Shown here piece by piece: positions 26,146 through 37,592 of a stretch of 64,000 nt of DNA; the stretch's first letter is position 1; every line of letters starts with the position of its first letter. The stretch lies in assembly GCA_002280725.1 (NCBI GenBank), contig NCEM01000015.1, forward strand, positions 1 to 64,000, in the 5' to 3' direction. The notes beneath the pieces were generated by a model, which searched no databases, was not told the origin of the DNA, and was given only the letters and a program-made list of their open reading frames with translations. The DNA comes from Alphaproteobacteria bacterium 32-64-14 (GTDB lineage Bacteria > Pseudomonadota > Alphaproteobacteria > Caulobacterales > Hyphomonadaceae). Made by a program: the position numbers and the translations under genes.

Positions 26146-27921
26146 ATGCGTCCTACGCTGTTTGCAAGCCTGCTTGCGCTTGGCCTGGCCACTGCCGGAC
26201 TGGCGTCATGCGCAGCGCCGCAGGAAGCGGGCCAGCCAGGGACCACATCAGAATGGCGCCTGGCGGGCCGGGCCATGATCGCCGCGGCAGACGAGCGGGC
26301 TGTGCAGGCAGGCCTTGCCGTTATCAAGGCTGGCGGCAGCGCGGTCGATGCCGCCATCGCCGCGCATAGCGTGCTTGGCCTGGTCGAGCCGCAGAGCTCC
26401 GGCCTTGGCGGCGGCGGCTACATGGTGGTGTACGACCGCAAGAGCAACACGACGACCGTGTTCGATGGCCGCGAGGCTGCGCCCTCAGCAGCGACGGCGG
26501 ACTACTTCACCGTGAACGGACAAAATCTCGGCTTCATCGACGCGATCCTGTCCGGCAGGTCGGTTGGCGTGCCGGGCGCCATCGCGATGTACAAGGCGGC
26601 GCACGACAAATACGGCAAGCGGCCATGGGCGTCGAACTTCGACGCGGCGATCAAGCTTGCGGATGAGGGCTTCATCGTCAGCCCGCGTCTTGCGGGATCG
26701 CTGGGCGCGCGCTTCCAGAGCGGGCCGCTGGGAACGAACCCGGCCTCAGGCGCCTACTTCTTTCCGAACGGCAAGGCACTGGCCGTGGGCGACCGGCGCA
26801 CCAATCCCGAATACGCAGCGACGCTGCGCGCTGTGGGCGCTCAGGGACCTTCCGCCTTCTATTCGGGCAAGATCGCGAGCGACATTGTCGCTGCCGTTCA
26901 CTCCGGCGCGATCCAGGGCGAACTCTCGCTGCAGGATCTGTCCAGCTATCGCGCCATCGAACGGCCGGCGATCTGCGGACCCTATCTGGACTACCGCATC
27001 TGCTCCGCGCCTCCCGCCTCTTCCGGCGGCGTCGCCATGAACCAGATCATGGGGCTGTACGAGCGGATTTCCATCCAGACGGACGATCACGACGACGACA
27101 CGCTGCTGCGCGACTTCGTGCTGGCCCAGCAACTCGGCTATGCCGACCGCGACCATTATGTCGCCGATGCGGATGCGGTGACCGTGCCCGTCGCCGACCT
27201 GCTGAACCCCGATTACATCCGCGCGCGCGCGACCAGCGGTTTTGGCCCCGGCGATGTGCCGCTGCCGGGCGATCCGGGCGCGGTGCTCCATGGCAAGCCG
27301 ATCGTCGACATGTGGGGGCGCGACACCAACGCAGCGCAGGCGGGCACCACACACCTGTCCTTCATCGACTTCGAAGGCAACGCCGTCTCGCTCACCGCCA
27401 CCATCGAAGGCCCGTTCGGATCGCAGCGCTGGACCAACGGCTTCCTGCTCAACAACGAGCTGACGGATTTCACGCGCCCGCCGACGTTGAATGGCAAGGC
27501 CGTCGCGAATGCGCCGGGGCCGGGCAAGCGGCCGCGCTCGTCCATGTCGCCGACCATCGTGTTCGATGCTGCGGGCGATGTGTTCATGGTCACGGGATCG
27601 CCGGGCGGGAACTCCATTGTGGGTTATGTCTCGAAGACGCTGGTCGCCGTGCTCGACTGGGGACGCACGGCGCAGGAGGCGTCCGCCCTGCCCAACATCG
27701 TGGCGCGCGGACAGACCGTGCGGGTCGAAACGTCGGATGCAAAAGCTGGCCCCAACGCCCTCGGCAAGCAATGGGCAGCGACGCTGGCCAGCTTTGGCTT
27801 CAAGGTGCAGGAAGTGTCGGGCGAAGTGTCCGGCCTCAATCTGATTGTTGTGCGCAAGGACCACCTCGAAGGTGGCGCCGATCCGCGCCGCGAAGGCGTT
27901 GCACTGGAAGTCGCGCGCTAG
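26146..27921 (+). CDS. ggt: Gamma-glutamyltransferase, lipoprotein-type signal
   Basis: This enzyme hydrolyses or transfers the gamma-glutamyl group of glutathione in the periplasm. The 591-residue precursor has a signal ending GLASC (probable lipoprotein), the N-terminal GMIAAADERAVQAG-like region (here AMIAAADERAVQAG), GLGGGGYMVVYD, and the autoprocessing site before TTHLSFIDFEGNAVSLT, whose first Thr becomes the nucleophile. PRSSMSPTIVFD and GSPGGNSIVGYV complete the glutamate-binding site. GGAG lies eight bases before the ATG. Confidence 0.93.
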   Translation: MRPTLFASLLALGLATAGLASCAAPQEAGQPGTTSEWRLAGRAMIAAADERAVQAGLAVIKAGGSAVDAAIAAHSVLGLVEPQSSGLGGGGYMVVYDRKSNTTTVFDGREAAPSAATADYFTVNGQNLGFIDAILSGRSVGVPGAIAMYKAAHDKYGKRPWASNFDAAIKLADEGFIVSPRLAGSLGARFQSGPLGTNPASGAYFFPNGKALAVGDRRTNPEYAATLRAVGAQGPSAFYSGKIASDIVAAVHSGAIQGELSLQDLSSYRAIERPAICGPYLDYRICSAPPASSGGVAMNQIMGLYERISIQTDDHDDDTLLRDFVLAQQLGYADRDHYVADADAVTVPVADLLNPDYIRARATSGFGPGDVPLPGDPGAVLHGKPIVDMWGRDTNAAQAGTTHLSFIDFEGNAVSLTATIEGPFGSQRWTNGFLLNNELTDFTRPPTLNGKAVANAPGPGKRPRSSMSPTIVFDAAGDVFMVTGSPGGNSIVGYVSKTLVAVLDWGRTAQEASALPNIVARGQTVRVETSDAKAGPNALGKQWAATLASFGFKVQEVSGEVSGLNLIVVRKDHLEGGADPRREGVALEVAR

Positions 27922-28048
27922 CATCCGCCGCCTTACAGCATCGTCACGCGGGAACCCGGTCGAAACCGGAACCCGCGTTGTCTCTTCACGTTCTGAAACC
28001 GACGCAGCGGCTCCGTGCCTCTGCGGATCAGAACATCAGGAGAGACAA

Positions 28049-28654
28049 GTGACGCACGCGAAAATTCCGCTATTCCTGGCCGCGTCCGCGCTGGCGCTGG
28101 GCCTCGTGGCATGTGGTCCGAGCAATCCCGCTGCCGAAGCGCACAATGCGACGGAAGTTGCGGTTGACGAGAACTCCACGGTGGCGACGACGGAAGTCGA
28201 TGCTGGCGTGATCAACTTTGTCGAGAAGGCCACGCTGTCGAACATGTTCGAGATCGAGTCAGCGAAGCTCGCGCTCGAGCGTTCGAAAGTGCAGCCGATC
28301 AAGGACTACGCGCAGGCCATCCTCGATGCCCACACGGCCTCGTCTTCCGAACTCGCCCCGCTTTCGTCGGCGGCGCTGGTCACGGCGCCCACGCAGCTGG
28401 ACAGCGGCTTCCAAAGCCAGCTGAAGCAGCTGCAGGACGCCTCAGTCGCTGACTTCGATGATCGCTACCTCGACCAGCAGACCGAAGTGCACGAGAACAC
28501 CGCCAGCCTGCTGAAGGATTTCTCGGCCAACGGGAAAGACGCGCAACTGCAGGCCTTCGCGCTGAAAATGCTGCCGATCGTTGAAGCTCATCTCACGCAG
28601 GCGAAAGCGCTCGATGACTCGCCGGCCGACGATGTGACGAAAGCGCCAAGCTAA
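28049..28654 (+). CDS. DUF4142 lipoprotein
   Basis: A 201-residue lipoprotein: signal THAKIPLFLAASALALGL, lipobox VAC. The mature part is a four-helix DUF4142 domain (NMFEIESAKLALERSKVQPI, KDYAQAILDAH, YLDQQTEVHENTASLLKDF), a ferritin-like fold found in envelope stress proteins of unknown function. A GTG start at 28049 has AGGAG six bases upstream; the frame is open for 68 codons further but those residues look non-coding. It ends just before a GNRA-loop hairpin. Confidence 0.85.
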   Translation: MTHAKIPLFLAASALALGLVACGPSNPAAEAHNATEVAVDENSTVATTEVDAGVINFVEKATLSNMFEIESAKLALERSKVQPIKDYAQAILDAHTASSSELAPLSSAALVTAPTQLDSGFQSQLKQLQDASVADFDDRYLDQQTEVHENTASLLKDFSANGKDAQLQAFALKMLPIVEAHLTQAKALDDSPADDVTKAPS

Positions 28655-28680
28655 CCGCATCGGCTCGGGGAAACAGGACG

Positions 28681-28704
28681 GGCGAAGGCGGCAACGCTTT
28701 CGCC
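28681..28704 (+). terminator. Hairpin between convergent genes
   Basis: GGCGAAGGCG (28681-28690) pairs with CGCTTTCGCC (28695-28704, one G-T pair) around a GCAA tetraloop. It lies 27 bp after the DUF4142 gene and 30 bp before the end of the convergent kinase gene, so it could stop transcripts from both sides. No long T-run follows on either strand. Confidence 0.4.
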
Positions 28705-28733
28705 TGTCTTGCCGTTTGGCGCCGTCTTCCTGT

Positions 28734-30347
28734 TCAGCCGCAGGCGCGCATCCGAAGCGTGAAGCATGCTCCATTTGAGCTGTTGCGGGTGAGCTCCAGA
28801 TCACCCTTCATGCCGCGTGCGAGTTCGCGCGCAATCGCCAGCCCCAAGCCCGCGCCACCGCGCGAAGCCGACCCCGTAAAGGGTTGGAACAGGCGCTTCA
28901 CAACGGCATCGGGCACGCCGGGCCCGTTGTCCGCAATGTCGATGATCGCCGTATCGCCCTCGCGCCTGATGCGCGCCCACACGCGGCCACGCTCCGTGCG
29001 GCCTGGCTGATCGCGGATCGCGCGCACCGAATTGCGCACGAGGTTCGCGACGATGCGGTGGATGTGATCGGCGTCGGCGTTGGCGACCACCGGGTCTGGC
29101 GTTTCGATCTTCCAGTCGATCTCGCCGCAGCCGGCCATGCCCTCGGCCGCGGCCTCCTCGACCGCCGCCACCAGATTCACTGAGGCCAGGTTCGGCACTG
29201 AAGGTTCGGCGCGACCATAACGCAGAGTCGATTCAGCAAGGTTCACGGCGCGCTCCAGCGCACGCTCAAGACGCGGAGCAGCGCGTTTGACGCGGGGATC
29301 TTCCGACTGGGCCAACCCCTCTGACACGATCTGCGCGGCGGACAGGGAGTTGCGCAGGTCGTGGTTGATCTTGGCGACAGCCTCGCCGAGTTCAGCCAGC
29401 CGCTTGCGCTGCCGAAGCGAGGCGGACACCGTGCGCTGCATGCTCTGCAGCGCCGAGTTGGCGCGCTGCAGTTCATCGCTCTCGCCCGGCATGGGCGCGA
29501 TCTCGCCGCCCTCGGGCGCTTCGGAAAACGCGACGATGCTGTCGGTCAGCCGCCGCATGGGGCGCACAACGAGGCGGTAGATCGCGAAATAGACCAGCGC
29601 GCCGACCACGGCAGACACGACCAGCGAGACAAGCAGCAATGTGCGTGAGAAGGCCAGCAGCCCATCCTTGAGCGCAGCCTCGGGAACGATGACTTCCATC
29701 ATCGCGTCCTGCGTCATCGACGGCGTCAGGATAACGCGCAGGAAGCGCCCCTCTGGCGCGAACATGTGGCTGAAGGCGCCGAACGTGCCATCCATCACGC
29801 CTTCGGAGCGAAGGTCGATCGGAATGAGTTCGCCGCCAATGTCGATCGAGGGCGGCAGGATTTCGCCGCGAAAGTCCTGCTCCTGCACGGCGACCGACAC
29901 GACCTGCGCCTGCGCCAGCAGCTGGCGCGACAACTCCTCGCTGACGCGGCCATCGGGCGCGGCCTCAACCGCGAGTGCCGCGATCTGCGCCGCCTGCGCG
30001 CGCTGTGCGAGCCAGTTGTTGCGATAGGTGCCGGCAAGGACCGGATAGATCAGCAATTCGGCGAACAGGACGAAGGCGGCCGTCAGCAGCAGCAGTCTGC
30101 CGCGCAATCCGGAAAACAGGCGCGGCCGCGCTATGGCTGCGGTTTCAACCGCCGCCACAGGTGCTTCGATCTGATGCGCCTCGCTCAGCTGGCCGCCCCC
30201 TTGGGCGTTACAAACACTTGCGGCGGCATACCCGCCATCTGCTCCCTTTATGAGGGCCGATGTCCCGGCCCCCTCACGGATCGCGCCTGCGCCAACCGCG
30301 TCACCGTGGCAGGATCGTCCGTGAATTTCCGTATACCCTGACTTCAA
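28734..30347 (-). CDS. Membrane sensor histidine kinase (HAMP, HATPase)
   Basis: A kinase with two membrane segments (RGRLLLLTAAFVLFAELLIY and LLLVSLVVSAVVGALVYFAI) around a periplasmic sensor region, then a HAMP linker (LVVRPMRRLTDSIVAF), a His box KINHDLRNSLSAAQ, N-box ANLVRNSVRAI, DNGPGVPD and RGGAGLGLAIARELA. No response regulator lies beside it. The first 60 or so codons of the open frame are Gly/Ala-rich and begin at a TTG, so translation probably starts later, for example at a GTG near 30158; I leave the full frame because no start has a convincing ribosome site. Confidence 0.85.
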   Translation of the reverse strand: MKSGYTEIHGRSCHGDAVGAGAIREGAGTSALIKGADGGYAAASVCNAQGGGQLSEAHQIEAPVAAVETAAIARPRLFSGLRGRLLLLTAAFVLFAELLIYPVLAGTYRNNWLAQRAQAAQIAALAVEAAPDGRVSEELSRQLLAQAQVVSVAVQEQDFRGEILPPSIDIGGELIPIDLRSEGVMDGTFGAFSHMFAPEGRFLRVILTPSMTQDAMMEVIVPEAALKDGLLAFSRTLLLVSLVVSAVVGALVYFAIYRLVVRPMRRLTDSIVAFSEAPEGGEIAPMPGESDELQRANSALQSMQRTVSASLRQRKRLAELGEAVAKINHDLRNSLSAAQIVSEGLAQSEDPRVKRAAPRLERALERAVNLAESTLRYGRAEPSVPNLASVNLVAAVEEAAAEGMAGCGEIDWKIETPDPVVANADADHIHRIVANLVRNSVRAIRDQPGRTERGRVWARIRREGDTAIIDIADNGPGVPDAVVKRLFQPFTGSASRGGAGLGLAIARELARGMKGDLELTRNSSNGACFTLRMRACG

Positions 30348-30469
30348 CGCAAACCCGATTGCAAATCCGTCGCAGGAGGCGGATTTGGAGACTTGTCACC
30401 CGCGCTTGACTCGGCCCGGGGGGGCATGTAGTTCCCCCGGCTCCGCGAAGGAATAAGGGGCTGTGACCC

Positions 30470-30610
30470 GTGTCCACCAAGAGGACTTTTCAACCGAGCA
30501 ACCTGAAGCGCAAGCGGCGCCACGGGTTCCGCTCGCGCATGGCGACCAAGAACGGCCAGAAAATCCTGGCCTCTCGCCGCGCCAAGGGCCGCAAGCGTCT
30601 GAGCGCCTGA
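30470..30610 (+). CDS. rpmH: 50S ribosomal protein L34
   Basis: The 46-residue product [20 protein letters not shown], then [20 protein letters not shown], then RKRLSA is a canonical L34, with two extra N-terminal residues relative to the MKRTFQPS form. It is a small basic component of the large ribosomal subunit. The start is GTG, with AAGGGG nine bases upstream. It is followed by rnpA and yidC, the standard order. A different frame, that of rnpA, is open across the whole gene. Confidence 0.97.
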   Translation: MSTKRTFQPSNLKRKRRHGFRSRMATKNGQKILASRRAKGRKRLSA

Positions 30611-30639
30611 GCCCGGACGATTCCGATACATCGCCACTG

Positions 30640-31032
30640 GTGATTGAGCGCCTGCGCGTCAGGCGTGAATTCCTATATGTTGCAGAGGGTTATGCCGAAC
30701 GCCGCCGTCTGGTGGTGGTTCAGGCGCGCCGTCGTGCACCCCCGCCCCGCGAGGCGGCCGGGCTTGGCTTTACCGCGACCAAGAAGGTTGGCGGATCGGT
30801 CGTCCGGAACCGGGCCCGCCGCCGCCTGCGCGAGGCCGCACGGCTGCTGCTTCCCCGCCTTGGCGTCACGGGCGTCGATTATGTCGTCATCGCCCGGCAG
30901 GACACCGGGGCCGCCCCGTGGCCGCGTTTGCTTGACGATATGGAAAAGGCGTTGATAAGCCTCCGCCGCCGCTTCATTTCCGGCGACGTCGCCCCGGCGG
31001 CCGCCGCCCCCCCTTCTCCGGCCAAGGCCTGA
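30640..31032 (+). CDS. rnpA: Ribonuclease P protein component
   Basis: RnpA binds RNase P RNA and helps mature the 5' ends of tRNAs. The 130-residue form from GTG 30640 starts IERLRVRREFLYVAEG, as expected for the family, and carries GLGFTATKKVGGSVVRNRARRRLREAARLL with the RNR motif. The tail is Ala/Pro-rich. The start has no clear ribosome site; the frame is open back to 30463, through rpmH, so a longer product is possible. It lies 29 bp after rpmH and 4 bp before yidC; yidD, often between them, is absent. Confidence 0.92.
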   Translation: MIERLRVRREFLYVAEGYAERRRLVVVQARRRAPPPREAAGLGFTATKKVGGSVVRNRARRRLREAARLLLPRLGVTGVDYVVIARQDTGAAPWPRLLDDMEKALISLRRRFISGDVAPAAAAPPSPAKA

Positions 31033-31036
31033 CCCA

Positions 31037-32824
31037 ATGGAACAGAACGACCAGCGCAACATCCTGCTGGCCCTTGTCCTGTGTTTCGGGCTGTTCATGA
31101 TCTACAACTGGCTTGTGCTGGATCCTCAGCAGAAGGCAGCTCAGGCGGCGCGCCAGCAGGCCCAGCAGAACGCCGTCACCCAAGCCGCCGCTCCGGCCCC
31201 GACGATTCGCCAGCGCGAGGAAGTCATCACGGGTCAGCTGACCGCAGGAACGCGCGTGGCGCTCGACGCCAAAGCCATTGAAGGCTCGATCTCCCTGCTC
31301 GGCGCCCGCATCGACGATGTACAGCTCAAGGGCTTCTACGAAACGATCGAAGACAAGGAAGCCAAGCGCCCCGCCGGCGAGATCAAGCTGATGGCGCCCG
31401 AAGGCACCGAGCGCGCGTTTTACGCGACCGTTGCGTGGACCACGGCGAACACCACGACCGACGATGTCGTCTGGACACCGACCAGCACCGGCCCGCTCAC
31501 CACAACCAATCCGCTGACGCTGACCTACGCGACCGCCGTTGTGAAGATCGACCGCAAGATCGAAGTCGATGCCGACTATCTCTTCACGGTCACCGATGTT
31601 GTGACCAACACCGGCGCCGAGCCAGTCACGCTCACGCAGAAGGCAGAACTGCGCCAGCGCCAGACGCCTGATCTCGTCACCACGCCGCACGCCGAAACCG
31701 GCGCCCACCGCGGCGCGCTCGGCGTCTATGGTTCCGAGAAGAACCAGATGGTCAACTATAACGACCTGAACCAAGGGAAGGCCGTCGCGCGCAACGTCAC
31801 CGGCGGCTGGAACGCGCTGACGACCAAATACTGGATGGCCGCGACGATTCCGGAGCAAGCCGAAGAAGTGCAGATGCAGGCCGGCAACGAGAAGCTGAAC
31901 GGCCAGACCACGTTCACGGCGGGCTATTCGCTGATGCCGTATGTGATCCAGCCCAGCCAGTCGATCACCAAGATCTCGCGCGTGTTCGCGGGCGCAAAGC
32001 GCGTCGATGTGCTTGAGCGCTACGAAAACGATGGGAAGGCGCCGATCCCATCGTTCACCGACGCGGTGGACTGGAGCTTCATGTTCTTCATCACCAAGCC
32101 GTTCTTCTGGCTGCTGAAGCTGCTGCACGGCTGGCTCGGCGCATTCGGCCTCGCCATTCTCGCGCTGACGATCGTGGTGAAGACGGTGTTCTTCCCGCTG
32201 CAGTTCAACATGTACAAGTCCATGTCGAAGATGCGCCTGATCCAGCCCGAGCTGAAGGGCATCCAGGAGCGTTTCGCCGCCGATCCGCAGCGCCTGCGCC
32301 AGGAACAGGCCAAGCTGATGCAGCGCGAGAAGGTGAACCCGCTCGCAGGCTGCCTGCCGCTGATCCCGACCATGTTCGTGTTCTATGCACTGTTCCATGT
32401 GCTGAACGTCACGATCGAGATGCGTCACACGCCGTTTGTAGGCTGGATTAGAGACATGTCGGCGGCTGATCCGACCTCGATCTTCAACCTGTTCGGCCTG
32501 ATTCCGTGGGAGCCGCGCTCGGTTCCGCTGATCGGCGGGCTGCTCGGCATCGGCTTCTGGCCGATCCTCTACGGCGCCACCATGTTCGGCCTACAGAGCC
32601 TCTCGGCGCCTCCTGGCGACAAGATGCAGGCGGCGATCATGAAGTGGATCCCGCTCCTTTTCACCGTCCTGTTCGCCGGCTTCGCCGCGGGCCTCGTGAT
32701 TTACTACGTCTGGTCGAACCTGATCTCGATCATCCAGCAGTACATCATCATGCGCCGCACGGGCGTCGAGACCGAACTCGACAAGTGGATCAAGAAGCGC
32801 TTCGGGAAAAAGGAAGCGGCGTAG
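31037..32824 (+). CDS. yidC: Membrane protein insertase YidC
   Basis: YidC inserts and folds inner-membrane proteins, alone or with SecYEG. The 595-residue product is of the Gram-negative type: first TM helix ([21 protein letters not shown]), a large periplasmic beta domain (about 60-345), then the 60KD_IMP core ([59 protein letters not shown]) with five helices. The C-terminus is basic ([10 protein letters not shown]). It follows rnpA by 4 bp. Confidence 0.97.
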   Translation: MEQNDQRNILLALVLCFGLFMIYNWLVLDPQQKAAQAARQQAQQNAVTQAAAPAPTIRQREEVITGQLTAGTRVALDAKAIEGSISLLGARIDDVQLKGFYETIEDKEAKRPAGEIKLMAPEGTERAFYATVAWTTANTTTDDVVWTPTSTGPLTTTNPLTLTYATAVVKIDRKIEVDADYLFTVTDVVTNTGAEPVTLTQKAELRQRQTPDLVTTPHAETGAHRGALGVYGSEKNQMVNYNDLNQGKAVARNVTGGWNALTTKYWMAATIPEQAEEVQMQAGNEKLNGQTTFTAGYSLMPYVIQPSQSITKISRVFAGAKRVDVLERYENDGKAPIPSFTDAVDWSFMFFITKPFFWLLKLLHGWLGAFGLAILALTIVVKTVFFPLQFNMYKSMSKMRLIQPELKGIQERFAADPQRLRQEQAKLMQREKVNPLAGCLPLIPTMFVFYALFHVLNVTIEMRHTPFVGWIRDMSAADPTSIFNLFGLIPWEPRSVPLIGGLLGIGFWPILYGATMFGLQSLSAPPGDKMQAAIMKWIPLLFTVLFAGFAAGLVIYYVWSNLISIIQQYIIMRRTGVETELDKWIKKRFGKKEAA

Positions 32825-32862
32825 GCAGGCGCACCCTCGTGCCTGCGAACCCGGCGACCACA

Positions 32863-33495
32863 ATGACCGACTTCACGCCTGAACAGATCGAAGCCGCGCG
32901 CAAGCTGTTCGCGGGGAACGTCGCATTCGTGAAGGGCGTCGTCGCAATCAACGCCCTGCCCGTTGGCGACCGCCCGGAAATCGCGTTCGCGGGACGGTCC
33001 AATGTCGGCAAGTCGAGCCTGATCAACGCGCTGTGCAACCGCAAGAACCTGGCGCGCTCGTCCAACACGCCGGGCCGCACGCAGGAGATCAACTTCTTCG
33101 ATCTGGCCGACGGAAAATTCTTCATCGCCGACCTGCCCGGCTACGGCTTTGCCGAGGCGCCGAAGAAGAACGTGGATGTCTGGAGCCGGCTCAATCTCGA
33201 CTACCTGCGCAAGCGCCCATCGCTCCGTCGCGTCTTCGTGCTGATCGACGCGCGCCGGGGCGTCGGCGAGGTTGATCGCGGGGTCATGGATCAGCTCGAT
33301 AGCGCCGCGGTGCAGTATCAGGTGGTGCTCACCAAGGCCGACAAGATCAAGAAATCGGAGCTGACGGACGTCATCGCCGGGACCATTGCCGCCCTGATGA
33401 AACAACCCGCCGCGCACCCGCACATTATCGCTACGTCCAGCGAGAAAGGCCTCGGCCTGCCCGAGCTGCGCGCCACGATCATGTCGCTGGCCTGA
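32863..33495 (+). CDS. engB: Ribosome biogenesis GTPase EngB (YihA/YsxC)
   Basis: EngB is a GTPase needed for late assembly of the 50S subunit. The 210-residue product has G1 [15 protein letters not shown]2 around [15 protein letters not shown]3 DLPGYGFA, G4 LTKADK and G5 TSSEKGLG. The ATG at 32863 fits the family length. It lies 38 bp after yidC; the gap contains a short GCAGGCGC/GTGCCTGC hairpin (32825-32846). This continues the rpmH-rnpA-yidC ribosome and membrane group. Confidence 0.94.
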   Translation: MTDFTPEQIEAARKLFAGNVAFVKGVVAINALPVGDRPEIAFAGRSNVGKSSLINALCNRKNLARSSNTPGRTQEINFFDLADGKFFIADLPGYGFAEAPKKNVDVWSRLNLDYLRKRPSLRRVFVLIDARRGVGEVDRGVMDQLDSAAVQYQVVLTKADKIKKSELTDVIAGTIAALMKQPAAHPHIIATSSEKGLGLPELRATIMSLA

Positions 33496-33687
33496 TCTCC
33501 AGGCCCTGCCGCCTGAACATACTGCCAGCGTGATGGCAGCTACGCGACGTCCGCGCCCGCAGAATCATTCCGCGCAGGTGTCGGGTTTGATATTCATGGA
33601 ACGTCCTCTGGACACAGGCTGCCACGGGGCCCACATGCCCTGAGGCAGCCTCAAGAGCCATAACAAACGCCGGGGGACTTCCGCCGC

Positions 33688-34641
<954 letters not shown>

Positions 34642-34645
34642 GACG

Positions 34646-35479
34646 ATGGATCACGCTTCGACCGCCACGCAAGCCGTATCGCCCCGCGCCGCCATTTCCA
34701 GCAGCGCGCTCTCGTTCAACACACATAGCATCTGGGCGATGTACCGCTTCCAGATGGTGCGCTTCTTCCGCACCATTGGCGAGAGCCTCGCGACGCCGGT
34801 GATCACAACCGCGCTCTATTTCGTGGTGTTCGGCTCCGCGATCGGCAGCCGCATGGCGCCGGTCGTGCCCGGCCTTGAGTACGGCTCCTTCCTGGTGCCG
34901 GGCCTCATCATGCTCTCGATCTTCACCAACTCGATCTTCAACGCGAGCTTCGGCATCTACTTCCCGAAATTCACCGGCACGATCTACGAACTCCTCTCCG
35001 CCCCCGTTTCCTACCTTGAAATCGTCATCGCCTTCGTCGGCGCGGCGGCCACCAAGTCGGTAATCCTCGGCCTCGTAATACTTGCGACCGCTTATCTCTT
35101 CGTGCCGGTGCAGATCCTCCATCCGATCGAGATGGTGCTGTTCCTGGTGCTGGTGGCGTTCGGGTTCAGCCTGTTCGGGTTCATCATCGGCATCTGGGCC
35201 GAAAGCTTCGAGCAGCTGAACTTCATTCCGATGCTCATCGTCACGCCGCTGACCTTCCTCGGCGGGGCCTTCTACACGATCGACATGCTGCCCGAGGCGT
35301 GGCGCGGCATCGCCCAGCTGAATCCGGTGGTTCACCTGATCTCGGGCTATCGCTGGGCCTTCTTCGGGCTTGAGGGCGATAATGTCGCGGTCAGCCTGAG
35401 CGTCACCTTCGCCTTTATCCTGATCCTGCTGGGAATTGTGGCCTGGATCTTCAAGACGGGGTACCGGCTCAGGAACTGA
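34646..35479 (+). CDS. yadH: ABC-2 type transporter permease (YadH type)
   Basis: The membrane partner of the preceding ATPase. The 277-residue protein has six hydrophobic segments and the ABC-2 signature [20 protein letters not shown], followed by [16 protein letters not shown], as in YadH and related drug or polysaccharide exporters. The N-terminal 25 residues are Ala/Ser-rich and cytosolic. No clue to the substrate comes from the neighbours; argB downstream is a housekeeping gene. Confidence 0.88.
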   Translation: MDHASTATQAVSPRAAISSSALSFNTHSIWAMYRFQMVRFFRTIGESLATPVITTALYFVVFGSAIGSRMAPVVPGLEYGSFLVPGLIMLSIFTNSIFNASFGIYFPKFTGTIYELLSAPVSYLEIVIAFVGAAATKSVILGLVILATAYLFVPVQILHPIEMVLFLVLVAFGFSLFGFIIGIWAESFEQLNFIPMLIVTPLTFLGGAFYTIDMLPEAWRGIAQLNPVVHLISGYRWAFFGLEGDNVAVSLSVTFAFILILLGIVAWIFKTGYRLRN

Positions 35480-35546
35480 CCCCCGGCCAGGCGATCAACA
35501 GGCCAGCCTCTTCATCCCGGGGCAAAAACCCTGTAGATCGCGCGCC

Positions 35547-36473
35547 ATGACGAACACCGAACTCGCCGCCATCAACGCTCTGCAGGCCAGCGACGCCTTC
35601 TCGACAGCGCGTACGCTGTCCGAGGCGTTGCCCTATCTCCAGCGCTACGACAACAAGACGGTCGTCATCAAATACGGCGGCCACGCCATGGAGAATGGCG
35701 AACTGGCGCAGATGTTCGCCAAGGACGTCGTGCTGCTGAAGCTGCTGGGCATCAATCCCGTGGTGGTCCATGGAGGCGGCCCGCAGATAGGCCGCATGCT
35801 CGAGAAGCTGGGCATCGTCTCGCGGTTCGAGGACGGCCTGCGAGTCACGGACGCCGCCTCGATGGAGATCGTCGAGATGGTGCTGGCCGGATCGATCAAC
35901 AAATCGATCGTGCGCGCCATCAACGCGGCCGGCGGCAAGGCGGTTGGCCTTGCGGGCTCGGACGCCAACCTGATCACCGCGACCAAGGCCACCAAGACCA
36001 AGAAGGATCCCGATTCGAATATCGAACGGGTGGTCGATCTTGGTTTCGTTGGCGAACCGGACAAGGTGGACCCGTCAGTCCTCAACGCCCTCGCGCGCCA
36101 GACCGAAGACGATTTCATTCCAGTTGTGGCGCCCGTCGGCGTCGGCCCGGATGGCCAGAGCTTCAATATCAACGCCGATACGGCCGCCGGAGCCGTTGCG
36201 GGCGCACTCAAGGCCAAGCGCGTGCTGTTCCTGACCGACGTTGTCGGCGTGCTCGATAAATCGGGCAATCTGATCAAGCAGTTGACCGTTTCGGAGGCGC
36301 GGGGTCTGATCGCCGACGGTACCGCTACCGGCGGTATGATTCCCAAGCTTGAAACAGCCATCCAAGCAGTGGAAAAGGGAGTCGAGGCGGCCGTCATTCT
36401 CGACGGTCGGAAGCCGCACGCCCTTCTCATGGAGCTGTTCACCGAGCATGGCGCTGGAACGCTGGTTTGCTAG
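35547..36473 (+). CDS. argB: Acetylglutamate kinase
   Basis: ArgB phosphorylates N-acetylglutamate in arginine synthesis. The 308-residue product has [23 protein letters not shown], the substrate loop [41 protein letters not shown], and [16 protein letters not shown], all typical. The ATG at 35547 was chosen by homology; the open frame begins further upstream inside the permease tail. The N-terminal extension of about 20 residues is like that of arginine-inhibited forms. Its end overlaps the next start by 26 bp. Confidence 0.96.
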   Translation: MTNTELAAINALQASDAFSTARTLSEALPYLQRYDNKTVVIKYGGHAMENGELAQMFAKDVVLLKLLGINPVVVHGGGPQIGRMLEKLGIVSRFEDGLRVTDAASMEIVEMVLAGSINKSIVRAINAAGGKAVGLAGSDANLITATKATKTKKDPDSNIERVVDLGFVGEPDKVDPSVLNALARQTEDDFIPVVAPVGVGPDGQSFNINADTAAGAVAGALKAKRVLFLTDVVGVLDKSGNLIKQLTVSEARGLIADGTATGGMIPKLETAIQAVEKGVEAAVILDGRKPHALLMELFTEHGAGTLVC

Positions 36474-37494
36474 GGGATTCCTGACGCTGGCCGCACTGGC
36501 CGCGCTGGCTGTCACCCTCGTCATCCCGTCGTCTGCCCAGAGCGGACAGAACGGCTGGCGCCTCTGCAATCGCACGAGCTATGTCGTGGAAGCCGCGACG
36601 GGCCGGCCCGAGGGCGGCAACGTCATCGTCGAGGGTTGGCTGCGCCTGCGCCCCGGCCAGTGCGAAATCGCCGTGCCCGCGCCGATCCGTGAAGGCGCCC
36701 ACTTCGTCTATGCCCGCTCGTCCAAGGCCCATCGCGGGGGACAGAGCTGGAGCGGCAAGACGCCGCTGTGCGTGGATGTGAACGGCTCGTTCGCGATCGA
36801 GAACCCGTCTTCCTGCGAAAGCATGGGTCTGGAGCAACGCCAGTTCGTCGCCGTCCGCTTCGAGAGCAATGGCGGCGGCACGATGACGTTCTCGGAGACC
36901 GAGCTCTACAACAAGGCGTCGCAATCGCCGGAGAATGCCGGCATCCAGCGCCTGCTGAACGACGCCGGGATATTCCAGGACGTGGTTGACGGCATCCTCG
37001 GCCGCGAAAGCCGCGCCGCCGTCGCCGCCTTCCTCGCCGAACGCAGCATGCCCGCCACCACGCCGATCCCGCAGCTGATCGATGCGCTGGAAGTGGTCGC
37101 TGATCGCCGCGCCCGGCAGGTCGGCATGGAGTTGTGCAACCGCACCGGCAATCGCATCCTCGCCGCCATGGCGCGCAGCCGTCCCGATGGGCTGGAGTCG
37201 CGCGGCTGGTGGGTCATCGACGCCAACCAGTGCGTGCGAGCCGTTGACGAAAGCCTGATCACCGCCCCGCACTATGTCTTCGCTGAAATGTCGACCCCGG
37301 ACGGCGTCCGGACGCTGACCGGCGCCTCGACCGTGTTCTGCACCGCCCGGTCGCAGTTCGCGATCCTCGGCAACGAGAACTGCGAGGCCCGCCGCTATCG
37401 GCCGGAGAAGTTCGTGGAAACCGCGCCACCGGAAGACGGCAAGCTGGTATACCAGTTCTTCGACAGCGCCTTCACCAAGCCCGCAGCGCCCTGA
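36448..37494 (+). CDS. Exported protein with two DUF1036-like domains around a peptidoglycan-binding-like segment
   Basis: A 348-residue protein with a signal or anchor ([21 protein letters not shown]). It contains two related DUF1036-like units: the first begins [19 protein letters not shown] and the second [20 protein letters not shown]. Each has a tryptophan-rich strand, a Q-C pair and a late cysteine. Between them is a segment ([20 protein letters not shown] then [11 protein letters not shown]) that resembles peptidoglycan-binding domain 1. This points to a cell-wall-associated protein, but DUF1036 has no known function. It overlaps argB by 26 bp. Confidence 0.7.
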   Translation: MALERWFARGFLTLAALAALAVTLVIPSSAQSGQNGWRLCNRTSYVVEAATGRPEGGNVIVEGWLRLRPGQCEIAVPAPIREGAHFVYARSSKAHRGGQSWSGKTPLCVDVNGSFAIENPSSCESMGLEQRQFVAVRFESNGGGTMTFSETELYNKASQSPENAGIQRLLNDAGIFQDVVDGILGRESRAAVAAFLAERSMPATTPIPQLIDALEVVADRRARQVGMELCNRTGNRILAAMARSRPDGLESRGWWVIDANQCVRAVDESLITAPHYVFAEMSTPDGVRTLTGASTVFCTARSQFAILGNENCEARRYRPEKFVETAPPEDGKLVYQFFDSAFTKPAAP

Positions 37495-37592
37495 TACAGG
37501 GCCGCGGCACTGCCCCCTCGCCGCAATGAATCCGTTTGGCGTGTGGCGCCGGACGATGTAATCCCCCCATGCGTTTTAGCGGGAGGCGAGCA

